64,000 nucleotides of DNA from Chitinophagaceae bacterium UBA4857. Lineage in GTDB: Bacteria; Bacteroidota; Bacteroidia; Chitinophagales; Chitinophagaceae. The notes under the pieces were generated by a model, which saw only the letters and a list, made by a program, of their open reading frames with translations, did not search any database and had not been told where the DNA came from. The first letter of the stretch is position 1. The number at the start of each line of letters is the position of its first letter. A program made the position numbers and the translations under genes. The stretch spans positions 97,415 to 161,414 of the forward strand of contig DHEF01000012.1 of NCBI GenBank assembly GCA_002399735.1, in the 5' to 3' direction. Below are positions 1 to 9,173 of the stretch, piece after piece.

Positions 1-577
1 AAACGGCAACAGCACCTTTAGTCTGTGCGTTTCTGATTTTTGCATTTAAGTTGGCAGGAGAAGCAAAACCGCTTGTAGATGGTTTGTAGTTAGCCGGAGA
101 ACCGTTGGCAATTATTACCGCTTTACCGGCAACGTTTACATCTTTGTAGTCGTTCCATACATCGCCATCAACAATACCATAACCAACAAATACCGCTTCG
201 CCTAAACGCAAACTTGCATTATAGCTGGTCATTGCATTTACCTGATAGTCATCATTAGCAGTAAAGCTGTTGCCGTTTACTTTTAATGAACTGCCGGTAA
301 CAGAATCTTTATACAAAGGATAAAACTGACGATAACTACCGTTATTGCCCGGTAATAAACCAAAGGATTTAAACTGGTTTTCAATGTAGGTAGCAGCACG
401 CTCCAAACCAGGAGAGGGTGTGTTACGACCTTCCATTTCCGGACCGGCAATAATGTACAAATGTCTTTTTAAGTCGTCGGCAGTAATGCTTTTGCCAAAC
501 GTTGTGGGGTTTGTTTTCTTCTGCGCATCGGCAACAAGAAAAGTAAGTAAAGAAAGGCCTACAAAAAGTTTTCTCAT
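1..577 (-). CDS. M28-type secreted peptidase, N-terminal part (cut by left edge)
   Basis: About 192 codons lie inside the window; the 3' end is beyond position 1. An ATG read leftward from 577 opens a signal peptide (MRKLFVGLSLLTFLVADAQ). The next part reads DLKRHLYIIAGPEMEGRNT and then ERAATYIENQFKSFGLLPG, which is the entry block of exported M28 zinc aminopeptidases (EGR, AA.YI, F..FGL). The following part (EAVFVGYGIV..., VAGKAVIIANG) looks like the PA-type insert common in this family. The metal-binding residues would lie off the left edge, so activity cannot be judged. A TAnnTTTG-type -7 element on the minus strand lies at 607-614. Confidence 0.82.
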   Translation of the reverse strand, partial: MRKLFVGLSLLTFLVADAQKKTNPTTFGKSITADDLKRHLYIIAGPEMEGRNTPSPGLERAATYIENQFKSFGLLPGNNGSYRQFYPLYKDSVTGSSLKVNGNSFTANDDYQVNAMTSYNASLRLGEAVFVGYGIVDGDVWNDYKDVNVAGKAVIIANGSPANYKPSTSGFASPANLNAKIRNAQTKGAVAV

Positions 578-660
578 ATTCTGATGATTGTTAAAAATAT
601 AAAGCTCAAACTTAACGTAAAAAGGTTGAGCTTCCATACCAAATTTATAAACGGTAAAAA

Positions 661-1116
661 TTAACTACAGGCAATTTTATTTACACGGTTAGCGTGGCGG
701 CCACCTTCAAAAGGCGTATCAATAAACACTTGCAGCATTTTTTCGGCAGTAGTCTCACTTACAAAACGAGCCGGAATACATAAAATATTAGCATCGTTAT
801 GTTGGCGTACCAGTTGGGCAATCTCCTCGCCCCAACAAATAGCAGCCCGTATTTGCTGGTGTTTGTTAGCTGTAATGGCCACCCCATTGGCGGTACCGCA
901 TAATAAAATACCAAAAGCCGCCTCGCCGTTTTCAACTGCCGATGCCACAGGGTGAGCAAAATCGGGGTAGTCAACCGAGTCGGTGCTATGTGTACCAAAA
1001 TCTGTAAAAGCAATACCCTTGCCCTCTAAAAAAGAAATCAGTGCTGTTTTATATTCAAACCCTGCATGGTCGCTGCCAATGGCAATGGGTTTAGTAAAAT
1101 CAAAGTTTTGTGACAT
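661..1116 (-). CDS. rpiB: Ribose-5-phosphate isomerase B
   Basis: This 151-residue protein is the usual size of RpiB, which interconverts ribose 5-phosphate and ribulose 5-phosphate in the cytosolic pentose phosphate pathway. GSDHAG (residues 14-19) is the family N-terminal signature. LLCGTANGV carries the expected catalytic cysteine (Cys73), and QHNDAN (about 105-110) holds the conserved His-Asn pair. The second motif reads GTANG where many homologues have GTGNG; this is a common variant. It ends 83 bp before the start of the M28 peptidase gene on the same strand, so co-transcription is possible. A dispersed repeat lies just upstream. Confidence 0.93.
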   Translation of the reverse strand: MSQNFDFTKPIAIGSDHAGFEYKTALISFLEGKGIAFTDFGTHSTDSVDYPDFAHPVASAVENGEAAFGILLCGTANGVAITANKHQQIRAAICWGEEIAQLVRQHNDANILCIPARFVSETTAEKMLQVFIDTPFEGGRHANRVNKIACS

Positions 1117-1188
1117 AAAATATAGTTTAAGTAAAAATTAAAAAGTCAAAATTTTAAAATAGATTTTTAATACAATTTTTATTTTATC

Positions 1189-1446
1189 AGCTGCATTGCT
1201 ACTATCATCGTCTGTTGTGTCACTCACTTGTACTGCAACAATTCTATTGGGCAATGTGCAGGTACGTTGCTCTTTTTCTTACGGACTTTCTGACTCTCTG
1301 TCTTTCCGACTTCTCTCTGCTGAGTAGCGAACAGAAAGTACCGCCGATGAATCGGGGTGCACCTTGCACAATGGTGAGTAAAGATACAGGTGCACAAGAG
1401 TGCGACGCAAGGGACGATGATTAGAATTACTACAGCTGGTAACAAA
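1189..1446. repeat. Dispersed intergenic repeat, family 1, long copy
   Basis: This fills most of the 395-bp gap between rpiB and the suhB-like gene. The left end (about 1189-1262) is the reverse complement of the copies at 53.7 and 62.3 kb (CTACTATCATCGTC, GTTGTGTCACTCACTTGTAC, ATTGGGCA). The right end (about 1395-1446) reads in the other direction (GGGACGATGATTAGAATTAC then CAGCTGGTAACAA). The two ends are imperfect inverted repeats around CAGCTG, as in a MITE. Short reading frames here are shadows of the repeat. Confidence 0.7.
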
Positions 1447-1511
1447 AGTAATATTTAGTATTAAGTATATAGTATTGAGACAGCACTACGGCCGCCCCTA
1501 CACCTTATACC

Positions 1512-2294
1512 CTAAGCCTTCACTTCACCACCTTGTATTACCTGTAAAAGATCTTCGTGAATTAAACCATTTGTTGCCAAAATACGGTGTTGGTAAGGCG
1601 AGTAAGGCGCACCGGTAAAATCGGTTACTTTACCACCCGCTTCCTCAACAATTAAATAGCCCGCGGCACTATCCCAGGCCTGTAATTTATGCTCGTAAAA
1701 ACCATCAAAACGGCCACTGGCAACCCAACATAAATCAATAGCCGCCGCACCTAACCTACGAACCGGTATGCCTTTACGTACCAACTTTTCAAACACTTGT
1801 AATGGTCCGTTTTCCATATCTAAATAAGTGTACGGAAAACCGGTAACCAAACATGATTTTGGTAACTGTGTTTGTTTGCTTACCTGAATGGGTTTGTTAT
1901 TTAAAAAAGCACCGGCACCTTTTTCGGCAAAAAATAATTCATTCATGTGCGGGTTATATACCGCACCCATAATAACTGTTCCGGCTTTTTCAATACCAAT
2001 AGATACACAGTTAATGGGAATACCCTGCGTAAAATTAATGGTGCCGTCAATGGGGTCAATAATCCATTTGTATTCCGATGCCTGCTCTACCGCACCGGCT
2101 TCTTCGCTTAATAAAAAATGATCGGGGAAGTTTTTTTTAATAACACTAAAAATGGCTTTTTCGGATGCGTGATCTGCTTCAGTAACCGGATTATTGAGCC
2201 CTTCTTTGTTGGTAACAATAAATTCTTTCTGAAAAAAACGTACAATTTCTTTGGCTCCGGCTTCAACGGCTTCAATGAGGGTTTGTTTAAGCAT
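1512..2294 (-). CDS. suhB: Inositol monophosphatase family protein (SuhB-like)
   Basis: This 260-residue protein has all the magnesium-binding motifs of the inositol monophosphatase family: LLSEEAG (Glu64-Glu65), WIIDPIDGTINF (Asp80, Asp83) and AWDSAAGYLIVEEAGG near residue 206. The family hydrolyses inositol-1-phosphate or related sugar phosphates, and some members act on 3'-phosphoadenosine phosphate or assist antitermination, so the substrate is not fixed by sequence. The length is typical. A TAnnTTTG-type -7 box on the minus strand (2299-2306) sits only 4 bp upstream of the ATG, so the mRNA could be leaderless. Divergent from the glycosyltransferase at 2378. Confidence 0.88.
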   Translation of the reverse strand: MLKQTLIEAVEAGAKEIVRFFQKEFIVTNKEGLNNPVTEADHASEKAIFSVIKKNFPDHFLLSEEAGAVEQASEYKWIIDPIDGTINFTQGIPINCVSIGIEKAGTVIMGAVYNPHMNELFFAEKGAGAFLNNKPIQVSKQTQLPKSCLVTGFPYTYLDMENGPLQVFEKLVRKGIPVRRLGAAAIDLCWVASGRFDGFYEHKLQAWDSAAGYLIVEEAGGKVTDFTGAPYSPYQHRILATNGLIHEDLLQVIQGGEVKA

Positions 2295-2298
2295 AGCC

Positions 2299-2306
2299 CA
2301 AAGGTA
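2299..2306 (-). promoter_or_regulatory. -7 promoter element for suhB-like gene
   Basis: On the minus strand this reads TACCTTTG, a full match to the Bacteroidota -7 consensus TAnnTTTG. It ends 4 bp before the ATG at 2294, implying transcription starts at or next to the start codon. No clear -33 TTG at the expected distance. Confidence 0.45.
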
Positions 2307-2327
2307 TAACTACTTGTGCGTAAAAAT

Positions 2328-2359
2328 TTTGAATACTGCGGTAAAACTTCGTATTTCGC
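2328..2359 (+). promoter_or_regulatory. Putative promoter for the GT2 gene
   Basis: TTTG at 2328-2331 and TATTTCGC at 2352-2359 are separated by 20 bp, the spacing of Bacteroidota -33/-7 promoters. The -7 box has one mismatch to TAnnTTTG. It lies about 20 bp upstream of the TTG start. Confidence 0.4.
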
Positions 2360-2377
2360 AGAATAAGCGTTTGATTA

Positions 2378-4321
2378 TTGAATATATCGGTTATTATAGT
2401 TAACTACAATGTAAAGTACTTTTTAGAACAATGTCTTTACTCAGTACAAGCAGCCCTTGGTAAAACAAAGGGGCAGGTTATTGTTGTAGATAATAACTCA
2501 ACCGATGAAAGTATTGCCTACCTGCAACCAAAATTTCCGTTTGTACAGTTTATTGCCAACAAAGAAAATACCGGTTTTGCTAAAGCCTGTAACCAGGGTC
2601 TGGCAATTGCCACCGGCGAATACATTTTATTTTTAAATCCGGATACCATTGTACCCGAAGATTGTTTTGAAAAGTGTATTGCCTTTTTTAATGCTACACC
2701 CGATGCAGGCGCATTGGGTATAAAAATGATTGATGGAGGTGGTAAGTTTTTAAAAGAGTCTAAACGGTCGTTTCCTTCGCCTTTAACCTCATTGTTTAAG
2801 CTGTCAGGTTTGTCATCCTTGTTTCCAAAATCTAAAATGTTTGCCCGGTATCATTTAGGGCATTTGGATAATAACCAAAACCACGAAGTATCGGTACTAG
2901 CCGGTGCTTTTATGATGATTAAGAAAACGGTATTAGATAAAATTGGTGGCTTTGATGAAACCTTTTTTATGTACGGCGAGGATATTGACCTGAGCTACCG
3001 CATACAACAAGCCGGTTATAAAAACTATTATTTTGCCGATAGCACCATTGTGCATTTTAAAGGGGAGAGTACAAAAAAGGGCAGCATGAACTATGTTCAT
3101 ATGTTTTATAATGCCATGAGCATTTTTGTACGCAAACATTACGGGCAAGGCAAGGCCGGTTTATTTACATCGCTTATACATGTTGCTATTTGGTTCAGGG
3201 CTGTGTTTAGTGCTATTGGTGGTTTTATGCGCAGGTATGGTATTCCTTTGTTTGATGTTGGCTTTATCATACTATCTTTTTTAACGGTAAAATTTGTGTG
3301 GGCCGGTTATATAAAACCGGATGTGGAATATGATAACGGGTTATTCTGGTCGGCCATACCGGCTTTTGCCATTATATATTTAATTACGGCATACTATGCC
3401 GGTTTATATGACGGCAAGTATAAAATAACGGAACTACTAAGTACCACTATTATAGCCACCATTATTCAGTTAGCGGTATATTCATTATTACCGGAGCATT
3501 TGCGTTTTTCCCGTGGCATTATTTTGTTTGGCGGACTATTGGGCTTTATATACATTGGCCTGTTCCGTTATGTATTAACCAACCTGGGGGTAATAAACAG
3601 TAGCCACCGCGAAGAAGAGCATAATAGAACAGTAGTTGTTGGTGATACAAAATCCTACAGCCAATTATTAGATATTGTAAAACGAACCCAACTACCCGAA
3701 CGTATTTTAGGGAGAATTAATCCACCGGGTTGCGATGAACCGGCATTGGCTAACTGGAGTGAGGTTAAAACTTTACGGGAATCAATACCCTATCATGAAA
3801 TAATTTATTGTGGTAATAGTATTAGTTATGCCTATATAATTGAACATATGCAGCAACTGCATAAAACAGTGAAGGTAAAAATACATGCGGCGGGTAGTCA
3901 GAGTTTGGTGGGCAGCCACTCAAAAAACATAAGCGGAGAAGCTATTACACAAGAACAAGCGTTTAACTTAAGCAAGCCAAGTACTTTGCGTTTAAAAAGG
4001 TTAACAGATATATGCATTGCAATATTGTTACTGATAACTTTTCCCATGCATGTATTTTTTGTAAAAAAACCATTGGGCTTGTTATATAATTGTTTTGCAG
4101 TATTATTGGGTAACAAAACCTGGATTGGTTATGCAGCAACAGGCCCGGGTTTACCTGCCTTACGTACTGGAGTACTAGCCAGTAACGGGGTACCGGTTAA
4201 AAAACAAAAGGCCATTTCGTTTGATAGTTTGTATTTGCTTGACTTTTGGTATGCCAGAGATTTTGTAGCCTTAAATGATTTACAAATATTACGAAACGCG
4301 TATAAAAACCTTGGCGATTAA
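2378..4321 (+). CDS. Glycosyltransferase family 2 fused to membrane, sugar-transferase-like tail
   Basis: The 647-residue protein starts with a GT-A domain: VSVIIVNYN-type opening (here SVIIVNYN), VVDNNSTDES near residue 36, LFLNPDT at 85-90 and GEDIDLSYR near 205. This is the rhamnosyltransferase-like branch of GT2. Several hydrophobic helices follow from about residue 265 to 400, then a soluble segment. The last ~110 residues (KRLTDICIAILLLI, LLDFWYARDFVALNDLQILRNAY) resemble the C-terminal part of polyprenyl-phosphate sugar transferases but lack their catalytic core. The start is TTG: an in-frame TGA at 2372 leaves no upstream choice, and the motif needs the N-terminus. A role in cell-surface polysaccharide is inferred. 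Confidence 0.82.
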   Translation: MNISVIIVNYNVKYFLEQCLYSVQAALGKTKGQVIVVDNNSTDESIAYLQPKFPFVQFIANKENTGFAKACNQGLAIATGEYILFLNPDTIVPEDCFEKCIAFFNATPDAGALGIKMIDGGGKFLKESKRSFPSPLTSLFKLSGLSSLFPKSKMFARYHLGHLDNNQNHEVSVLAGAFMMIKKTVLDKIGGFDETFFMYGEDIDLSYRIQQAGYKNYYFADSTIVHFKGESTKKGSMNYVHMFYNAMSIFVRKHYGQGKAGLFTSLIHVAIWFRAVFSAIGGFMRRYGIPLFDVGFIILSFLTVKFVWAGYIKPDVEYDNGLFWSAIPAFAIIYLITAYYAGLYDGKYKITELLSTTIIATIIQLAVYSLLPEHLRFSRGIILFGGLLGFIYIGLFRYVLTNLGVINSSHREEEHNRTVVVGDTKSYSQLLDIVKRTQLPERILGRINPPGCDEPALANWSEVKTLRESIPYHEIIYCGNSISYAYIIEHMQQLHKTVKVKIHAAGSQSLVGSHSKNISGEAITQEQAFNLSKPSTLRLKRLTDICIAILLLITFPMHVFFVKKPLGLLYNCFAVLLGNKTWIGYAATGPGLPALRTGVLASNGVPVKKQKAISFDSLYLLDFWYARDFVALNDLQILRNAYKNLGD

Positions 4322-4416
4322 ACAATAACTTAAACACCGTTTTTGACTCACACAACAATGATTTACCGTGCAACACAATTACCGTTTTGACTGAACGCCT
4401 TACTGCTGTTTGTTCA

Positions 4417-4424
4417 TATCTTTG
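4417..4424 (+). promoter_or_regulatory. -7 promoter element for GH3 gene
   Basis: TATCTTTG is a full TAnnTTTG match 47 bp upstream of the GH3 ATG. No well-placed -33 TTG was found. Confidence 0.4.
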
Positions 4425-4471
4425 CAAGGATTGGTTGCATTCAATAAATTTAACGACACACTATCTATTAT

Positions 4472-6004
4472 ATGGCATCTATCATTGATATAAAACTGCC
4501 TAAGGCAATTGCAAATGCATTACGCATTCCGCCTAACACGGCTAAAAGGCAGCAGCAACGTGTGTTAAAAAAGCTATTAAAAAAAGCAAGATTTACCGAG
4601 TTTGGCCAAAAGTATCGTTTTGATGATGCACTGATGAATAAAAACATCGGTAAAAAGTTTCAGGAGTTGGTGCCTGTGCACGACTACAATAAAATTTATG
4701 AAGAGTGGTGGAAGAAAACACTGGATGGTGTACCTGATGTAACCTGGCCCGGGAAAATAAAGTATTATGCATTAAGTTCCGGCACATCCGAAGCGGCCAG
4801 TAAATATATACCTATTACAAAAGAATTATTACGAAGCAACACCATTAACTATTTAAGACAACTTTTTAGTGTATTTGGTTATGAAGAGGCCAACAAAAAA
4901 GCATTTACAAAAGGCTTTTTAATGTTAGGTGGTGCTACCGATTTACAAAAAGGGGAAGCTGGTTGGTATGCCGGTGATCTTAGCGGCATACTGGCAAAGA
5001 AACGTCCGTTTTGGTTTCAGACATTTTATAAACCCGGAGGCCGTATTGCAGCCATGAAGGACTGGAACCAAAAGCTGAATGAAATTGTAGAACATGCAAA
5101 GGACTGGGATATTGGTTACATAGTTGGTGTGCCTGCCTGGTGCCAGATGTGTATGGAAATGATTATTGAACACTACAAAGTAAAAAACATACACGAAATA
5201 TGGCCAAACTTTGGCGTGTTTGTGCATGGTGGGGTTTCGTTTGGTCCGTATAAAAAAGGGTTTGAAAAATTATTGGGCAAACCCATTGTATATGTAGAAA
5301 ACTATTTATCCAGCGAAGGCTTTATTGGTTACAAAACCAGAGAGCATGCAAAGGGTATGCAACTGGTATTAAACAATAATATATTTTTTGAGTTTGTTCC
5401 TTTTGACGATAAAAACTTTGATGCTGACGGTGTGATTGTAAAAAACCCGGAAGCATTGATGGTACATGAGGTAGAGGAAGGAAAAGAATACGCTTTATTA
5501 ATGAGTACCAATGCTGGAACCTGGCGTTACCTGATTGGCGATACCGTAAAGTTTGTTGACCTGGAGCGTCATGAAGTAGCGATAACAGGACGTACCAAAC
5601 ATTTTTTAAGTCTGGTAGGCGAGCATTTAAGTGTGGACAATATGAACCGCGCCATACAAATGGCCAGTGAGCACTTTAATATTAGTATTCCAGAATACAC
5701 GGTAGTTGGTTTTCCGTACCAAAACTTTTTTGCCCATAAATGGTATGTGGCAACTGACGATAATGTAAATGCAGAAGAACTAAAACAGTTTATTGATAAA
5801 ACAATAAGACAATTAAACGACGACTATGCTACTGAAAGAGACAGTGCTTTAAAAGAAGTGTTTTTAGAAGTACTGACAGAAGACAGGTTTTTAAAGTTTA
5901 TGGAACTGAAAGGTAAGCTGGGCAGCCAGCATAAGTTTCCAAGGGTGATGAAAGGAAAAATGTTGGAAGAGTGGAATAGATATTTGGAAACAGGGGCAAT
6001 TTAA
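4472..6004 (+). CDS. GH3 family acyl-acid amido-synthetase-like protein
   Basis: This 510-residue protein matches bacterial GH3 superfamily proteins, relatives of plant enzymes that adenylate small carboxylic acids and join them to amino acids. The nucleotide-binding loop YALSSGTSEAASKYIPIT (near residue 102) is the SSGT(S/T).G..K motif of this ANL-type family. ENYLSSEGFIGY (near 275) and GTWRYLIGDTVKFVD (near 350) are the second and third motifs, and TGRTKHFLSLVGEHLS follows. Length and motif order are complete. Substrate unknown in bacteria. The LysE exporter begins 38 bp downstream on the same strand, so the product or a related amino acid could be exported by it; this is inference. Confidence 0.87.
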   Translation: MASIIDIKLPKAIANALRIPPNTAKRQQQRVLKKLLKKARFTEFGQKYRFDDALMNKNIGKKFQELVPVHDYNKIYEEWWKKTLDGVPDVTWPGKIKYYALSSGTSEAASKYIPITKELLRSNTINYLRQLFSVFGYEEANKKAFTKGFLMLGGATDLQKGEAGWYAGDLSGILAKKRPFWFQTFYKPGGRIAAMKDWNQKLNEIVEHAKDWDIGYIVGVPAWCQMCMEMIIEHYKVKNIHEIWPNFGVFVHGGVSFGPYKKGFEKLLGKPIVYVENYLSSEGFIGYKTREHAKGMQLVLNNNIFFEFVPFDDKNFDADGVIVKNPEALMVHEVEEGKEYALLMSTNAGTWRYLIGDTVKFVDLERHEVAITGRTKHFLSLVGEHLSVDNMNRAIQMASEHFNISIPEYTVVGFPYQNFFAHKWYVATDDNVNAEELKQFIDKTIRQLNDDYATERDSALKEVFLEVLTEDRFLKFMELKGKLGSQHKFPRVMKGKMLEEWNRYLETGAI

Positions 6005-6042
6005 CCAAAAGACGATAAGCAACTGTTGCTGATACTTGTATT

Positions 6043-6666
6043 ATGATAGAAGCTTTACTTAAAGGACTTACGTTTGGGTTATGGCTAAGTTTAGCGGTAG
6101 GGCCCGTTTTGTTTTCAATAATAAAACAAAGTTTAAATAACGGCTACCGTGGCGGCATTGCTTTTGTACTTGGCGTTTTTGCCAGCGATGTTTTGTTGGT
6201 ATTGGTCAGTAATGTTTTCTCCGAGTTTTTTAACCGTATTAGCGGCTTACAAAAAGAGATAGCGGTTATTGGTTCTATATTCCTTATTTCATTAGGGGTG
6301 TTTTTTCTGTTTTTTAAAAAAACCGTTTTGAATGATGGCGGCGGTGTGCTGACCAAGTTTAGAAAAAGAGATTATATACGCATATCACTTTCAGGTTTTT
6401 TTATGAACCTGCTTAACCCTGGCGTATTTGTTTTCTGGATATATTCTTCATCGGTTGTAGTAGCTAATACCGTTAACCATCGTATTGTTGTTTTTGCTAC
6501 CTGTTTGCTTTGGGTATTAAGTACCGATTTGCTCAAAGTTTTTCTGGCCGATAAAATACGTAACCGGCTTACCCCTAAAAATATTCATATTATTAATCGC
6601 CTGAATGGTGCTATTTTACTGGGCTTTGGAGCGGTGTTGTTGTGGGGTGTTTTCTTTTATAAGTAG
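6043..6666 (+). CDS. LysE family amino-acid exporter
   Basis: This 207-residue protein is a LysE/RhtB-type inner-membrane exporter with about six hydrophobic segments. The N-terminus (GLWLSLAVGPVLFSIIKQSL, followed by GGIAFVLGVFASD) is the family signature, with the conserved AVGP and the second-helix GxxxxxG. It is probably co-transcribed with the GH3 gene 38 bp upstream. Substrates cannot be read from the sequence; the family moves lysine, threonine, homoserine lactone and other amines. Confidence 0.88.
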   Translation: MIEALLKGLTFGLWLSLAVGPVLFSIIKQSLNNGYRGGIAFVLGVFASDVLLVLVSNVFSEFFNRISGLQKEIAVIGSIFLISLGVFFLFFKKTVLNDGGGVLTKFRKRDYIRISLSGFFMNLLNPGVFVFWIYSSSVVVANTVNHRIVVFATCLLWVLSTDLLKVFLADKIRNRLTPKNIHIINRLNGAILLGFGAVLLWGVFFYK

Positions 6667-6879
6667 GGGATGGTTAATAGTTCATTGTTAATGGTTAATG
6701 GGGTTTGGGAGAAAAAATTTGAGACAAATGTATGGCACAATTAAGCTGGATTACGCATAGTAAAAATAGAACAATGAGAAGTCACATATACTTCAATCCT
6801 CTGTGCCCTCTGTGGTAAATAGTTTTACGACACGATTTGTATCAGGTCGTCTTATTCCTCACACTGTGGTAAATCAGCT

Positions 6880-7578
6880 CTAGTAAGTCATCTTATACCC
6901 CATCCCTCTTACATTAATAATCTTTACACTACTATCGGTATTCAGATATTTCCTGAGCTTGGAAATAAAAACATCCAGGCTTCTTCCCGAAAAATAATCG
7001 GTATTACCCCACAGCGTTTGCAGGAGATAGTTCCGTTGCAGGGCTTCGTTCCGGTTAAGCAGTAAAAGGTTTAATAAATCGGCTTCACGGGAAGTGAGTT
7101 GCCGGCGTTGTTTGCCTGCCAGCAATTCTCCTGCCGGATAATGAAAACGGAAAATGCCAAAAGCCCACGTGCGGGCCTCGGCTGATTTAGTTACAACACT
7201 GTTTTCTTTTCGCAATAAGGATCTCATTCTTACCACGAGTTCTGCAATACTAAAAGGTTTTTTCAGGTAATCGTTACCGCCCAACTCAAAACCTTTTACC
7301 ACATCATCCGTTTGTGACCGTGAGGTAAGAAAAATAACAGGAGTCAGCACATCCGTTTTTCTCAACTCCATTATAAAGTCAAAACCATTGCCATCTGGTA
7401 ACATCACATCGGCAATAATGATAGCAGGACTATGCTGCCTGTATAAAAGCATGGCCCGGGCAATAGTAGGGGCATGATACACCTCAAAGCCTTTTGTTTC
7501 CAGGCTTTCTTTTACTATTTCTGCCAGTGCAGGTTCGTCCTCAATAAATAAAACTTTTTCCTGACTCATAAGGGCCAT
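6880..7578 (-). CDS. OmpR-family response regulator
   Basis: This 232-residue two-component regulator has an N-terminal receiver domain (LFIEDEPALAEIV; phospho-acceptor Asp in IIADVMLPDGNGF near residue 57; FLTSR; KKPF lysine) and a C-terminal winged helix (LTSREADLLNLLLLN ... SLDVFISKLRKYL ... NVRGMGYKM). It overlaps the 3' end of the kinase gene by 13 bp, so the pair is translated from one message with the kinase first. It resembles the RprY/RprX type common in Bacteroidota. Targets unknown; the divergent thioredoxin-DUF3738 gene is one candidate. Confidence 0.93.
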   Translation of the reverse strand: MALMSQEKVLFIEDEPALAEIVKESLETKGFEVYHAPTIARAMLLYRQHSPAIIIADVMLPDGNGFDFIMELRKTDVLTPVIFLTSRSQTDDVVKGFELGGNDYLKKPFSIAELVVRMRSLLRKENSVVTKSAEARTWAFGIFRFHYPAGELLAGKQRRQLTSREADLLNLLLLNRNEALQRNYLLQTLWGNTDYFSGRSLDVFISKLRKYLNTDSSVKIINVRGMGYKMTY

Positions 7579-9056
7579 GATAAAATAACAGTAGTACCCA
7601 CTCCTTTCTTGCTTTTGATGTCAATGGCTCCCTGATGGGCTTTCATAATCTGGAGCACATAATTTAACCCCAGCCCATATCCTTTAACGGCATGATGAGG
7701 CTTAGGTTCCCGGTAAAACTTATCAAATACATAAGGGATAGCATCAGCAGCAATACCCTCACCGGTATCGTTGCAATGCATATAAAAATATTTATCATCT
7801 GTATAACAGGTAATATGGATGTTTACTTCAGCCCCGGAATACTTTACTGCATTATCCAGCACATTCGTAAGTGCCTGGTTAAAAAGTTCCGGATCAGCTG
7901 ACACAACACCCGTATTGCTACTATTACTAAACTGGTAGTTAATGGGTTTGCCCGCAGCAATTTGTAATCGTTCTATAATCGCCTGCAGGGTTGCTGCAAC
8001 CTCAACCTTATCCCGTTGCAGCGACAATGTTTTATCATAAACAGAAATATAGAGAATATGATCAATCAGCCCGGCCAGACGCGCTGTCTCATTTTCTGCA
8101 TGTTCCAGGTAACGGGACTGTTGTGCCTTACTCGTATCCTTATCCTGCAAAGCCTCAATGGCAGCAGCAATGGTAGCCACCGGCGTTTTTAATTCGTGGG
8201 TAATATTATTAACAAAATCATTTTTAATAACGGCGAGTCTTTTTTCATAAAACAAAGCTTTTAATAATAACCAGGTAGATAAGGCAACTAAAACAACCAG
8301 CAGCAGCGAACCGCCCAACACCCATTTCATCTGGGTAAAAACATAGCCTACCGGGTTATCAAATACGGCCCGCACATACTGATCTTTGGGCGCCCACCAT
8401 TTATAAGTGGGTAGCGCTTTTGTAACAACCATACCTTTTTTAAATAAGCCTTCCGGCTTTTGTATATAATGCGACAGGCTATCCGTTTCAGCAATATGAA
8501 ACCGAAACCGGGCATCAATATGCTGTTGTGTAAGGTGTTGTTGTAATACAGGGCGCAGGCGGGTGGTGTCGAAACCGTAAGCCTTTACCTTATCCTGTGT
8601 AAAGTGTCCAAGACTTTGCGTGCGAAAATAAACCACGTGATTCTCCAGGTCTTCGGTCCGCAGGTTATGTGCATACTGTTGGGCAATCTTTTTTTTATAG
8701 GTAGTATCGGCAGCTGTTAAAGAATCCGGGAGACTGGCTGTGCTGAACGAAGTATGATCCTTTTTATCTTTTGCATTATAAATATGGTGAACAAAATATT
8801 TAACGCCCGGCATACTCCTGCTCCTGATGGTAAAAGCAGCGGTATCCATTAACTGCTCCGTTAACAACTGTTCTATGGTATCACAACGAACCCTGAACTC
8901 TTCCCGTACGGCATCTTCAAAAACAAGATTTACTTCTCTTTCAAAATTATACAGGGAGGTACGGTAATAGTTTTTTATCCAGTAAAACTGCAAAACAATC
9001 ACCCCTGCTATGGCTAGGAGGCAGATCGTTAATAATAACCGGATATTTTTTACCAT
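7566..9056 (-). CDS. Sensor histidine kinase
   Basis: This 496-residue kinase has a first membrane helix at about residues 5-25, a ~220-residue periplasmic sensor, a second helix at about 246-270, and a cytosolic kinase core. NNITHELKTPVATIAAA is the H-box with the phospho-accepting His; NQALTNVLDNAVKYS is the N-box; DTGEGI and KGYGLGLNYV are the G1 and G2 boxes. No HAMP domain is evident. The arrangement is like RprX of Bacteroides. A -7 box TATATTTG on the minus strand (9061-9068) sits 4 bp before the ATG, suggesting a very short or absent leader. Confidence 0.93.
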   Translation of the reverse strand: MVKNIRLLLTICLLAIAGVIVLQFYWIKNYYRTSLYNFEREVNLVFEDAVREEFRVRCDTIEQLLTEQLMDTAAFTIRSRSMPGVKYFVHHIYNAKDKKDHTSFSTASLPDSLTAADTTYKKKIAQQYAHNLRTEDLENHVVYFRTQSLGHFTQDKVKAYGFDTTRLRPVLQQHLTQQHIDARFRFHIAETDSLSHYIQKPEGLFKKGMVVTKALPTYKWWAPKDQYVRAVFDNPVGYVFTQMKWVLGGSLLLVVLVALSTWLLLKALFYEKRLAVIKNDFVNNITHELKTPVATIAAAIEALQDKDTSKAQQSRYLEHAENETARLAGLIDHILYISVYDKTLSLQRDKVEVAATLQAIIERLQIAAGKPINYQFSNSSNTGVVSADPELFNQALTNVLDNAVKYSGAEVNIHITCYTDDKYFYMHCNDTGEGIAADAIPYVFDKFYREPKPHHAVKGYGLGLNYVLQIMKAHQGAIDIKSKKGVGTTVILSWPL

Positions 9057-9060
9057 AACA

Positions 9061-9068
9061 CAAATATA
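9061..9068 (-). promoter_or_regulatory. -7 promoter element for histidine kinase operon
   Basis: The minus strand reads TATATTTG, matching TAnnTTTG, 4 bp from the kinase ATG. No matching -33 box at 19-21 bp. Confidence 0.4.
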
Positions 9069-9173
9069 AAACTTGTAAAAAGCTTACCGCTTGCGTTAAC
9101 AAACAATAACATTCGGTAACAACTGCTTAACGCTACCAGAGGAAGAGGTGGCGGACATTTGAAAAAAAATAGC

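Noticed and set aside
1215..1445. Reading frames on both strands near rpiB
   Set aside because: They lie in the dispersed repeat and have no family features.
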